Assembly: GCA_017404505.1 (NCBI GenBank) | Contig: JAFRCE010000009.1 | Location: 1 to 48,285, forward strand | DNA: 48,285 bases | Source: Solobacterium sp. | GTDB lineage: Bacteria > Bacillota_I > Bacilli_A > Erysipelotrichales > Erysipelotrichaceae | Direction: 5' to 3' | Shown: positions 41,591-48,285 of the stretch, one piece after another | How the letters are laid out: the number at the start of each line of letters is the position of its first letter | How positions within the stretch are numbered: position 1 is the first letter of the stretch | Made by a program: the position numbers and the translations under genes | The notes under the pieces: model-generated | Told to the model about the DNA's origin: nothing | Database searches by the model: none | Seen by the model: only the letters and a program-made list of their open reading frames with translations

Positions 41591-43130
41591 AAGACTGTTG
41601 CTCCAAACTGGCAACCTCGTCCGAAGGAAGTTGCAACAATTTTCTTTTCGTCGCATTCCTCCGTGGTGGTTTGAAGTCCTCTCCGTTTTTCTTGTCTTCA
41701 AAACCGGTCTTATAGACAAATGTGATCATGTATGGATCTGCATTTCCATCGTCATCATACCCGCCCACAATCACTTTTTCAACGATGCTTTCAAAAACAT
41801 TTCTGTCAAATTCTTTAAGGATCGGTGCATCCGTCAAGAGCTTGCGCATTGCGTCGATTCTCTTGTGTAAATCCTTCTCGATACCTGCATTTCCCTGCAG
41901 CTGAAGAAGCTCTGTTGTTTTGAGCTGCTGTTCTTTTGTCAGCTCCGTTTTCTTATCCTGATAGGTACCAAAATCAATCTTTGAATCCAGATGAAGATCC
42001 AGCAATTTCTTCTGCTTTGTCTCCAGCTGGTCCAGTTCCTTTTTGACCCTTTCAATCTCCTGACGGGTTCCAGTTGAATTCAGAGCTTCTTCCGTTCTCT
42101 GCAGGAATTCTTCCAGAACATCTTTCCGATCATCGGTAATAATCCGGAAGGATTCAACGAAAGCACTCATCAGGACTTCTTCCGGAATACCTTTGCTCTC
42201 AGGACAGTTCTTCTTCCCATACTTGGAAGACGAAATACACGTCCAGATTACTTTGTTATATTTGCTTCCGCTGTGCCAGTTTCGTCTTGTTAAAGAAGCC
42301 CCGCAGAAACCGCATTTGATCATACAGCTGAATGCGTACCGTCTGCTGAACTGTTCACGATACTTGCTGGGATCCATATTGGCATTCGTACGGCATCCGG
42401 CTCTCTTTTGCAGGATTGCCTGTGCCTGTTCCCATGTTTCTTCGGATATGATTGGCTCATGATGATCTTTCATAAGATACTGATCGGCTTCTCCCTGGTT
42501 ATCCAGGCGGCGCTTGGAAATCGGATCCACTGTAAATGTCTTTCCCTGCAGGAGATCTCCTTTGTATTTCTCATTCTTTATAATTCCAAGTACCGTCGTA
42601 TCATGCCAGGTTTTGCTTCCCCTGCCGGTTAAGGCGCCCATCTGCTCCAGCTCTCTGGCAATCACATGAGCTCCCATACCTTCAATGTATCTCTTAAATA
42701 TATACCGGACGATCTTGGCTTCTTCCTCGTTCACTGTAAGAGATTTTGTCTCCGGATCGTAATCATACCCAAGTGCACCGGCAAATCCCACAATCTCACC
42801 GCGGGACATCTTCATAGCAAGTCCTTTTTTTACGTTGGAAGAAATATTCTCGACTTCCTGCTGGGCAACAGAGCTGAGTACAACCAGCAGAAGTTCTCCA
42901 TCCATTGAAAGCGTATTGATATTCTCATCTTCAAAGAAAACAGCAATAGCTTTGTCTTTGAGCATTCTGACATACTTCAGTGTATCCAATGTATTCCTGG
43001 CAAAACGTGAGATAGACTTCGTTATGACCATATCAATATGGCCGTCCATACAGTCATTGATCATTTTCTGGAAGCCTTCACGCTTGGCCACCTGTGTGCC
43101 GGTTATTGCTTCATCTAAGTAGTATCCCAA
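41520..43130 (-). pseudogene. Large serine recombinase lacking its catalytic N-terminus (rec1)
   Basis: The 536-codon frame begins (TTG) at GYYLDEAITGTQVAKREGFQKMINDC, which aligns to about residue 55 of intact relatives. The YxRVS segment with the nucleophilic Ser is missing, so it cannot catalyse recombination. The rest is well preserved: DMVITKSISRFARNTLDTL (catalytic Arg region), the recombinase domain, one zinc ribbon (CGFCGASLTRRNWHSG...TCISSSKYGKKNC), a coiled coil (about 345-430) and the C-terminal beta domain. The break at about 43,130-43,140 coincides with the first of six ~20-bp repeats, suggesting an insertion or deletion there. The final ~22 codons run through attachment-like site S4 in a second frame. 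Confidence 0.85.
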
Positions 43131-43132
43131 AG

Positions 43133-43265
43133 CGATACAATTACATTGTGCCCCTACACTTTTTAATTTTGCCTTGAACCTTTTAACTTTGCCCCTATAC
43201 CTTTTGATTTAGCCATACTTTATAATTTTGCCTCGCTCTGCTGTTGCCGTACATTTTAATTTTGC
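43133..43265 (+). repeat. Six degenerate ~20-bp repeats between rec1 and rec2
   Basis: Successive units resemble TACNTTTTAATTTTGCC: near 43136, 43155 (TACACTTTTTAATTTTGCC), 43177, 43197, 43216 (TACTTTATAATTTTGCC) and 43250 (TACATTTTAATTTTGC). Spacing is 18-21 bases for the first five; the last is offset by a GC-rich spacer. Arrays like this form the ends of IS21- or Tn7-like transposons or serve as protein-binding iterons. No transposase gene is next to them. Confidence 0.6.
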
Positions 43266-43267
43266 AT

Positions 43268-43310
43268 AGAGAAAGCCGGACATCCCGCAATCCGCAAGGT
43301 GTCCGGCCTT
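43268..43310 (-). terminator. Terminator after rec2
   Basis: Minus strand TGTCCGGC and its partner GCCGGACA (plus-strand arms 43275-43282 and 43300-43307) with a 17-base loop, followed by a short T-rich stretch on the minus strand. It closes the recombinase operon 13 bases after rec2. Confidence 0.65.
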
Positions 43311-43322
43311 GTTCTGCTCCCT

Positions 43323-44903
43323 TTATTTCACATGGACTTCCGTCCCGTTCTTGAAGGTGAAAAGTACATCCTTCTTTGAGAAAACAGTCACATGGTCGAG
43401 CAGGTTGAACCAGAGGTCATCCGTGAACTCCTGCACATCTCCATCCATCTCAGCCAGGTCACGGAGGAACGCCTCGACCATTTCCCGCTTTGCCTGCCGC
43501 TCCATGATCCTGCCGCTGACCTTTTCCAGCCTCTCTTTCGTCTTGTCGTAGCGTTCGGAAAGGGCATCGTACTTCTTTTGGTAATCCTTCTGATTCTGTG
43601 CGACATGGGCGTTCTCGCTGATGCACTGCTCCACCAGTTCCGTTACCACCATGACTTCCTGCTGCAAGGCTGCCTGTTCCGCTTCCAACTCCGTGGTATC
43701 GTACATCTCATCCTTGATGGCATCAAAGGTGGCAATGATTTCATCCCGCTCCTCTCCGAGAATCCGCAGTGCTTTAAGGTACAACGCCTTGATGGTGTCC
43801 TCGTCCAAATGCGGCGTGGAACATTGCTTTCCGTCATCGTACTTGTGATTGCACCGCCATATGACTTTTCTGTACTTGTCGTTGGAGTGCCAGACCTTGG
43901 AGCCGTAAAAGCCGCCGCAGTCGCCACAGCGGATTTTGCTGGAGAAGATGCTCACGCATCCGTGCCGGTCCGTATCGCCGAACCGCCTCTGCATCTCCTT
44001 CTGCACCCTGTCGAACTGTGCGGGCGGAATGATGGCATCGTGGTTTCCTTCCACATAGTACTGCGGAACCTCGCCCTCGTTCTTCTTCTTTTTCTTTGTC
44101 AGGAAGTCCGTGGTGTAAACCTTCTGGAGCAGGGCGTCGCCCTTGTATTTTTCGTTGGTAAGAATGCTCTCGACAGTTTTCTTGCCCCAGTTCTTTTTAC
44201 CGCCCGGCGTCGGGATGCCCTCCTCGGTGAGCTGCCGTGCTATCGCATACGGCGTTTTTCCCTGCAGGAAAAGCCCGTAAATTCTGCGGACGATCACTGC
44301 CTGTTCCTCGTTTATCACAAGGTTTCCGTCCTCGCCACGGTCATATCCGAGAAACCGCTTGAACGGCACCGTGACCTTTCCGTCCTGAAACCTCTTTCTC
44401 TGCCCCCAGGTGCAGTTCTCCGAAATGGAGCGGCTTTCTTCCTGCGCAAGGCTCGACATGATGGTCAGGAGCAATTCGCCCTTGCCATCAAATGTCCAGA
44501 TGTTTTCCTTCTCGAAATAGCACTCCGTCCCGCTCTCCTTCAGCTTACGGATGGTCGTGAGGCTGTCCACTGTGTTTCTTGCGAACCTGCTCACGCTCTT
44601 CGTGATGATCAGGTCGATTCGTCCTGCCAGGGCATCCTCGACCATGGAATTGAAACCGTCTCTGTGCGCGGTATTGCAGCCGGTTATGCCTTCGTCAGCG
44701 TACACGGCGACAAACTCCCAATCCTCGCGCCCCTTGATGTAATTCGTGTAGTAGTCCACCTGCGCCTCGTAGCTCGTCAGCTGTTCATCCCTGTCCGTAG
44801 AAACGCGGGCATAGGCGGCTACCTTCCGCTTTTTCCTGCTGCCGAGGGGAGAGGCTGTGAACTTGCTGATGGTGGCGGGTATCGTGATTACGTTCTTTGC
44901 CAC
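43323..44903 (-). CDS. Large serine recombinase (rec2)
   Basis: A 526-residue site-specific recombinase. Catalytic Ser35 is in VAAYARVSTDRDEQLTSYEAQ; the arginines are in IITKSVSRFARNTVDSL; SSLAQEESRSISENCTWGQRKRFQ closes the resolvase domain. A recombinase domain (LGYDRGEDGNLVINEEQAVIVRRIYGLFLQGKTPYAIARQL), one zinc ribbon (CGDCGGFYGSKVWHSNDKYRKVIWRCNHKYDDGKQC) and a coiled coil (about 400-480) follow, the standard layout of phage and ICE integrases. Complete, with all catalytic parts. Its start overlaps the rec3 stop by 16 bases, so the pair is co-expressed and may act together. Confidence 0.93.
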   Translation of the reverse strand: MAKNVITIPATISKFTASPLGSRKKRKVAAYARVSTDRDEQLTSYEAQVDYYTNYIKGREDWEFVAVYADEGITGCNTAHRDGFNSMVEDALAGRIDLIITKSVSRFARNTVDSLTTIRKLKESGTECYFEKENIWTFDGKGELLLTIMSSLAQEESRSISENCTWGQRKRFQDGKVTVPFKRFLGYDRGEDGNLVINEEQAVIVRRIYGLFLQGKTPYAIARQLTEEGIPTPGGKKNWGKKTVESILTNEKYKGDALLQKVYTTDFLTKKKKKNEGEVPQYYVEGNHDAIIPPAQFDRVQKEMQRRFGDTDRHGCVSIFSSKIRCGDCGGFYGSKVWHSNDKYRKVIWRCNHKYDDGKQCSTPHLDEDTIKALYLKALRILGEERDEIIATFDAIKDEMYDTTELEAEQAALQQEVMVVTELVEQCISENAHVAQNQKDYQKKYDALSERYDKTKERLEKVSGRIMERQAKREMVEAFLRDLAEMDGDVQEFTDDLWFNLLDHVTVFSKKDVLFTFKNGTEVHVK

Positions 44904-46795
44904 TTTTTTGCCCTCCCGTCTTTAAAAATGTATTCCAGACTTCCATCTTCCAATGCCGTGATGTGATCAATCTGCTCCGTGAATGCTTTCCCGTCAAAAT
45001 CGTCCATGCCGAGAATGTAGGCGGAAACCTTGCGGATGTTGAAATCCGCCATGTCCTGCCCGTTGCATTCCGTCCTGACCTTGTGCTTGCCGGAGCAGCG
45101 CCAGTAAACGTACTTCCCGTATCCGCAGTATCTGTGGTATAAGTTCCCGCAGCAAGCGCACTGTATCATTCCTGTGAACTCATCCGTGGATGTGGTCTCA
45201 TGCCTGTTGCTCCGCAACTTGAGCGTCTCAAAAGTTCTGATCGTTCCGTCCTTCAAATGAAAATCGATGCTGCCGGAGGCTTGAACCACCATGCGGTCGA
45301 CCGTCTTTATAAAGAAGTCCTCGTTAAAGGTTTTCTTGCCCATGACCCTGCAGAAGATGTCCCTGATCTCCGTGTCGGGATAGTTGACACTGTCGCAGGT
45401 GATTCCGTGATTGCTCTTTGCTCGGCAGTACCAGTAAAGATGGCCGCCGTCCGTTGTGTCGCTCATGGCTCTGCCAAACCTTCTGCCGCACTTGCCACAG
45501 AAGATTTTCCCATCGAACAGGTTCCTTGGTCGCTTGCTCTCCGGCTTTGGCTTTTTCGGTTTCACAGGCTTTGGCGGCATCTGCCACCGTCTGACCTCGC
45601 CGCCGTAGAGCTGCATCTCAATACTGCCGTCCGCAAGCGAGGTGATGCTCTTCACCGATTCGGTAAAAGCCTCCTCATCAAATCCGTCTGTTTCCAACAG
45701 TTCCGCACATATTTCCATCAGCCTGTGTTCGGGATAATTGTGGCTCTTGCAGGTGACCCCAGGCTCTTTCTTCCTGCGGCATATCCAGTCTACATACTCC
45801 TTGCCTTTGACCCTGCCCTTCTTCCTCGTGAAGTTCGCACCGCACACGGCGCATTTGAATTTTCCCGTAAAGCAGTATGTCGGATTCACCAGAGAAGCCC
45901 GCCGCTCCATCTCAGCCTTGACTTTTGCGTAGGTGTCGCGGTCGATGATTGCCTCGTGGCTGTCGGCCATGTAATACTGCGGCAGTTCTCCACGATTCGG
46001 TACTTTCCTCTTTGTGATGGGATCTTCGATGTAGCACTTCTGCCTGCGAATATCCCCGGCATAGACCTCGTTGAAAATCAGCTGACGCACCGAGGCTTCC
46101 TGAAAATCGTTACCCAGCGTGGTGCGGATACCCGCCTTGTTCATGCTGTCGGCTATGTCCCGCAGGGTAACGCCGTCTATGTACATCTGAAACATCCATC
46201 TGACCGCCTCGGCTTCTTCGGGGATGATGACGTACTTTTTCTGCTCATCATCGTACTGGTAACCGAGGATGTGCTTGTTTGCAGCACCGATCTCACCGTT
46301 CTTGAAACGCTTGTGGATGCCCCATTTCACATTCTCGGAAATGCTCCGGCTCTCTTCCTGTGCAAAAGAAGCGAGGATGGAAAGCATCAGTTCTCCATCC
46401 CCGCTCATCGAATTGATCTGCTCTTTCTCGAACCGAACCTCCACGCCGATGTCTCTCAGGTGTCTGACTGTTTTCAGCAGGTCGACCGTGTTCCTTGCAA
46501 ACCTGGATATCGACTTGCAGAGGATGATATCGATCTTGCCCGCCTCACAATCTTCCATCAGACGGACGAACTCACCGCGTCCTGTGACGAGGGTGCCGGT
46601 TATGCCGGAGTCGGCGTACACGCCAGCGTATTCCCATTCGGGATTCTTTTGGATGAGGTCACTGTAATAGCTTACCTGTGCGGAAACGGAGTGAAGCAGC
46701 CGCTCGGTGTCCTTGGAGACTCTTGCGTAGGCCGCCACCTTTTTCTTTGCCGGGAGTGCCCTGATACCCGGCTCTATCCTCGTGATTTTCGGCAT
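44888..46795 (-). CDS. Large serine recombinase with three zinc-ribbon modules (rec3)
   Basis: A 635-residue recombinase. Catalytic Ser27 lies in AAYARVSKDTERLLHSVSAQ; SISRFARNTVDLL and ASFAQEESRSISENVKWGIHKRF complete the resolvase domain. Instead of a coiled coil it has a zinc-ribbon module repeated three times, about 311-405, 429-524 and 543-633. Each has Cys pairs (315/318 with 339/349; 433/436 with 457/467; 546/549 with 567/577) and ends in a similar helix-strand segment (ITSLADGSIEMQLYGGEVRRW, VVQASGSIDFHLKDGTIRTF, ITALEDGSLEYIFKDGRAKKW). An AAAGGAG site lies 8 bases before the ATG. The repeats probably extend DNA recognition or mediate dimer contacts; the target is unknown. Confidence 0.92.
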   Translation of the reverse strand: MPKITRIEPGIRALPAKKKVAAYARVSKDTERLLHSVSAQVSYYSDLIQKNPEWEYAGVYADSGITGTLVTGRGEFVRLMEDCEAGKIDIILCKSISRFARNTVDLLKTVRHLRDIGVEVRFEKEQINSMSGDGELMLSILASFAQEESRSISENVKWGIHKRFKNGEIGAANKHILGYQYDDEQKKYVIIPEEAEAVRWMFQMYIDGVTLRDIADSMNKAGIRTTLGNDFQEASVRQLIFNEVYAGDIRRQKCYIEDPITKRKVPNRGELPQYYMADSHEAIIDRDTYAKVKAEMERRASLVNPTYCFTGKFKCAVCGANFTRKKGRVKGKEYVDWICRRKKEPGVTCKSHNYPEHRLMEICAELLETDGFDEEAFTESVKSITSLADGSIEMQLYGGEVRRWQMPPKPVKPKKPKPESKRPRNLFDGKIFCGKCGRRFGRAMSDTTDGGHLYWYCRAKSNHGITCDSVNYPDTEIRDIFCRVMGKKTFNEDFFIKTVDRMVVQASGSIDFHLKDGTIRTFETLKLRSNRHETTSTDEFTGMIQCACCGNLYHRYCGYGKYVYWRCSGKHKVRTECNGQDMADFNIRKVSAYILGMDDFDGKAFTEQIDHITALEDGSLEYIFKDGRAKKWQRT

Positions 46796-46839
46796 AAAAT
46801 CAACTCCTTTCCGACACTATATATCACTCTGAAAGCTAC

Positions 46840-47016
46840 TTATATCAAGTCTTTTCCCGACAATAATGTAGACAAAGTTGGCTTGTATTTTTTGAGCAGC
46901 ATTGTATCAATTTTCGTGAACTCTTCCTCTGAAATGACGCCCTTTCTGAGCATCGTTTTCGCCGTTCCAAGGCACAGCAAATACATTTTTTCCGCATGGA
47001 ATTCTGCCTCACTCAT
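46840..47016 (-). CDS. SHOCT-like small protein next to the recombinases
   Basis: A 58-residue helical protein, MSEAEFHAEKMYLLCLGTA followed by KTMLRKGVISEEEFTKIDTMLLKKYKP, whose middle (L-x-x-G-x-I-[ST]-x-E-E-[FY]) resembles the SHOCT motif. Start set at the ATG 47014-47016, which has GGAGGT 7 bases upstream; the frame also opens at a TTG five codons earlier without a ribosome site. It overlaps the end of the upstream zinc-finger gene by 8 bases and precedes rec3 by 44 bases. Small SHOCT-like proteins often travel with serine recombinases in Clostridia; a helper or directionality role is a guess. Confidence 0.75.
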   Translation of the reverse strand: MSEAEFHAEKMYLLCLGTAKTMLRKGVISEEEFTKIDTMLLKKYKPTLSTLLSGKDLI

Positions 47017-47428
47017 CCGCACCACCTCCAAATCGGTCGGAAATATAACAGGAGTGGGAGCAGTATTTACGCTTGGCGTTGCCGTAGGCAGAGAACGGCT
47101 TACCGCAATGCGGACAGGTGTACTGGTACACAGCCTTTTGATTCAGCTGTTCGGGATGTTCTTTCCACCACTTGACGCGGCATTCCTTTGAGCAGAACAC
47201 ACGGCGTTTCATGCCGTTCACCTGAACCAGAGGCTTTCCGCACTCACGGCAGACATCCTCGGCTGCTATTTTCACAGCCGTTATCGGTTTCTTTATTTCC
47301 TGCAGACCGTTCCTGCGGCAAAAAGATATGACCGCATCTCTGGAAGCATCGACCTGCCTTGCAATTTCCGCATAGCTCAAACCTTCTCCTCGAAGGTTCC
47401 TGATCTGTTCTTTCTGAAATCCATCCAT
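47009..47428 (-). CDS. HTH and zinc-knuckle DNA-binding protein
   Basis: A 139-residue protein. Residues 1-45 are a sigma-70 region 4-like helix-turn-helix (QIRNLRGEGLSYAEIARQVDASRDAVISFCRRNGL). Two zinc-knuckle segments follow: CRECGKPLVQVNGMKRRVFCSKECRVKWWKEH (about 64-96) and CPHCGKPFSAYGNAKRKYCSHSC (about 105-130), both with treble-clef-like Cys pairs. It is probably a DNA-binding regulator of the element, located directly upstream of the SHOCT-like protein and the recombinases, and could be an excision factor. No direct evidence of function. Confidence 0.8.
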   Translation of the reverse strand: MDGFQKEQIRNLRGEGLSYAEIARQVDASRDAVISFCRRNGLQEIKKPITAVKIAAEDVCRECGKPLVQVNGMKRRVFCSKECRVKWWKEHPEQLNQKAVYQYTCPHCGKPFSAYGNAKRKYCSHSCYISDRFGGGADE

Positions 47429-47483
47429 GACTGAGACCTCCTAAGTCACAGTCAAAAGATATGCGCCGGATTTTAACCTCATA

Positions 47484-47533
47484 ACAAAAAAAGAGCCTGT
47501 GAACACTCCACAAAAGGGAATGCCCACAGGCTC
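47484..47533 (-). terminator. Terminator after the endolysin gene
   Basis: Minus strand GAGCCTGTG (47525-47533) and CACAGGCTC (47493-47501), a 9-bp stem with a 23-base loop, then seven T. It separates the lysis gene from the recombinase module. Confidence 0.8.
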
Positions 47534-47555
47534 AGAGAAACAATCGTTGTCAGAT

Positions 47556-48285
47556 CTATTTGCAGTAGTCGAGCGAAATCCAGCCCACGCCGCTCTTCAG
47601 CCGTCCCCATCCTGTGGTCGAGCCTTTGCCAGACTTGACTTCAACGATGGTGTAGATACCGACGGGAATATACTGTGTTCTGGCATAGTTGGTGCCCGGT
47701 CCTTTCCTGATGTTGAGGTCGGAAATGCTGACCTTCACGAGGAACGGAACATCCGGCGTGGCGGGAGTAGTTGTTTTCGGTGTGTAGATGTTTACACCAT
47801 TTACATCGAACACACTATATCCCGGATTGGCGTCCGCGCACTTCTTGGCGTTCTCCAGAATCTTGAACGCTCCCTTCTGCGATCTGGCATCCGCCCAGGT
47901 CTTACGGACACGGTACCATGCAACAGTCGTTTCCGATTCCTTCACATCGTACTGCGTGAGGTTCCACCGCTCGATGATGGAGCAGAGGTTCTGCACATAG
48001 GTCAGGCTCGTTGCGTAGCCGCCGTCCTTGATGATCTGCACGGCTTTCTTGTAGTCCGTACAGCCCTTCAGACCGTCATAGCGGAGTTTGCTGCCGTTCT
48101 TCGCACCGAGCAGATACGCGCTGTGGTCTGCGATGGAGTCCTCCACGCACGGGTACTTGCGAAAATCGGCCGTGATGGTCTCATAGCTGCCGTCCGTGTG
48201 CTGCTCCTTTGTCTGCTTGGTGTACTTGCTCTTTCCGTCCCAGGTCGAACCGCTCCAGGTATTGCCGGAGAGGGAGCATTTCATG
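47556..48285 (-). CDS. Phage endolysin, GH73-type glucosaminidase with SH3 domain (5' end outside window)
   Basis: The visible 242 residues are the C-terminal part of a cell-wall hydrolase. SYETITADFRKYPCVEDSIADHSAYLL and KAVQIIKDGGYATSLTYVQNLCSIIERWNLTQYD are the end of a FlgJ/GH73 glucosaminidase domain. A middle block (VAWYRVRKTWADARSQKGAFKILENAKKCADANPGYSVFDVNG) matches a wall-associated repeat found in Firmicutes phage lysins, and a C-terminal bacterial SH3 domain (SDLNIRKGPGTNYARTQYIPVG ... GWISLDYC) binds peptidoglycan. The N-terminus lies to the right of the window. With the adjacent integrase genes it marks the lysis end of a prophage, though a chromosomal autolysin cannot be excluded. 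Confidence 0.85.
   Translation of the reverse strand, partial: MKCSLSGNTWSGSTWDGKSKYTKQTKEQHTDGSYETITADFRKYPCVEDSIADHSAYLLGAKNGSKLRYDGLKGCTDYKKAVQIIKDGGYATSLTYVQNLCSIIERWNLTQYDVKESETTVAWYRVRKTWADARSQKGAFKILENAKKCADANPGYSVFDVNGVNIYTPKTTTPATPDVPFLVKVSISDLNIRKGPGTNYARTQYIPVGIYTIVEVKSGKGSTTGWGRLKSGVGWISLDYCK

Noticed and set aside
43133..43265. CRISPR array from the series of short repeats
   Set aside because: Units are degenerate, about 20 bases apart with no unique spacers of constant length, and no cas genes are present.
43392..44966. Long plus-strand open frame opposite rec2, and a similar one opposite rec3 (45200-47191)
   Set aside because: Their products lack recognisable motifs and mirror the codon structure of the clearly genuine recombinases on the other strand.

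Overview
The window looks like the chromosome of a fermentative, moderately GC-rich Bacillota bacterium, probably a gut-type Clostridia or Erysipelotrichia member. I cannot place it more precisely from sequence alone. Supporting signs are split glycine decarboxylase genes (gcvPA/gcvPB), lipoate scavenging by LplA, a dedicated glutaminyl-tRNA synthetase, ferredoxin-type aldo/keto reductase, lipobox-anchored binding proteins, and families of large serine recombinases. Almost every core gene is on the minus strand. The left edge catches the first bases of a 16S rRNA gene with its promoter, also on the minus strand.

Layout, left to right. 1-900: rRNA promoter and leader, then a DUF402 phosphatase-like gene. 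977-4209: a tight operon (transcribed right to left) of a DUF3783-like protein, pseudouridine kinase PsuK, pseudouridine-5'-phosphate glycosidase PsuG and an AAC(3)-like acetyltransferase. 4315-5535: a short DtxR-type metal regulator and a two-OB-fold lipoprotein. 5606-10073: a four-gene sugar-type ABC importer with a clear promoter. 10185-13494: an amidase and a surface metallophosphoesterase. 13612-20096: a complete glycine-cleavage operon gcvT-gcvH-gcvPA-gcvPB-lplA-lpd. 20262-21286: azlCD amino-acid exporter. 21367-21555: a 62-residue protein with a double-glycine leader-like N-terminus. 21628-25998: carboxymuconolactone decarboxylase-like protein, aldo/keto reductase, glnS and a GNAT. 26085-26253: a candidate structured RNA. 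26305-30722: a pair of NHLP-type ABC exporters, the first with a peptidase-like domain that has lost its catalytic Cys and His. 30847-31647: a methyltransferase. 31841-38473: a sugar or polyol catabolic operon (DeoC-type aldolase, Gfo/Idh dehydrogenase, zinc dehydrogenase, FGGY kinase, fucose/arabinose-isomerase-like protein) with a divergent DeoR regulator, overlapping control region and an apparently leaderless regulator mRNA.

From about 38.57 kb rightward the window becomes accessory DNA. Between 38.57 and 41.59 kb four related short sites, all on the minus strand and all encoding a Glu-Thr-Val core (V-E-T-V-C-L-L or E-T-V-V-L-L), alternate with single cargo genes (GNAT, unknown protein, tandem GNAT). 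Each site restarts a short C-terminal tail; one tail is recognisably the end of an RlmD/RumA-type RNA methyltransferase. This looks like serial insertion of one-gene cassettes at a serine-recombinase attachment site, i.e. an integron-like array built by a different recombinase class. The recombinase next to the array lacks its catalytic N-terminus and abuts six ~20-bp repeats. Further right, two intact overlapping large serine recombinases (one with a triplicated zinc-ribbon module), two small proteins that may assist them, and a GH73/SH3 endolysin cut by the right edge indicate the end of a prophage.

All functions are read from motifs and remembered family features; no database search was run.
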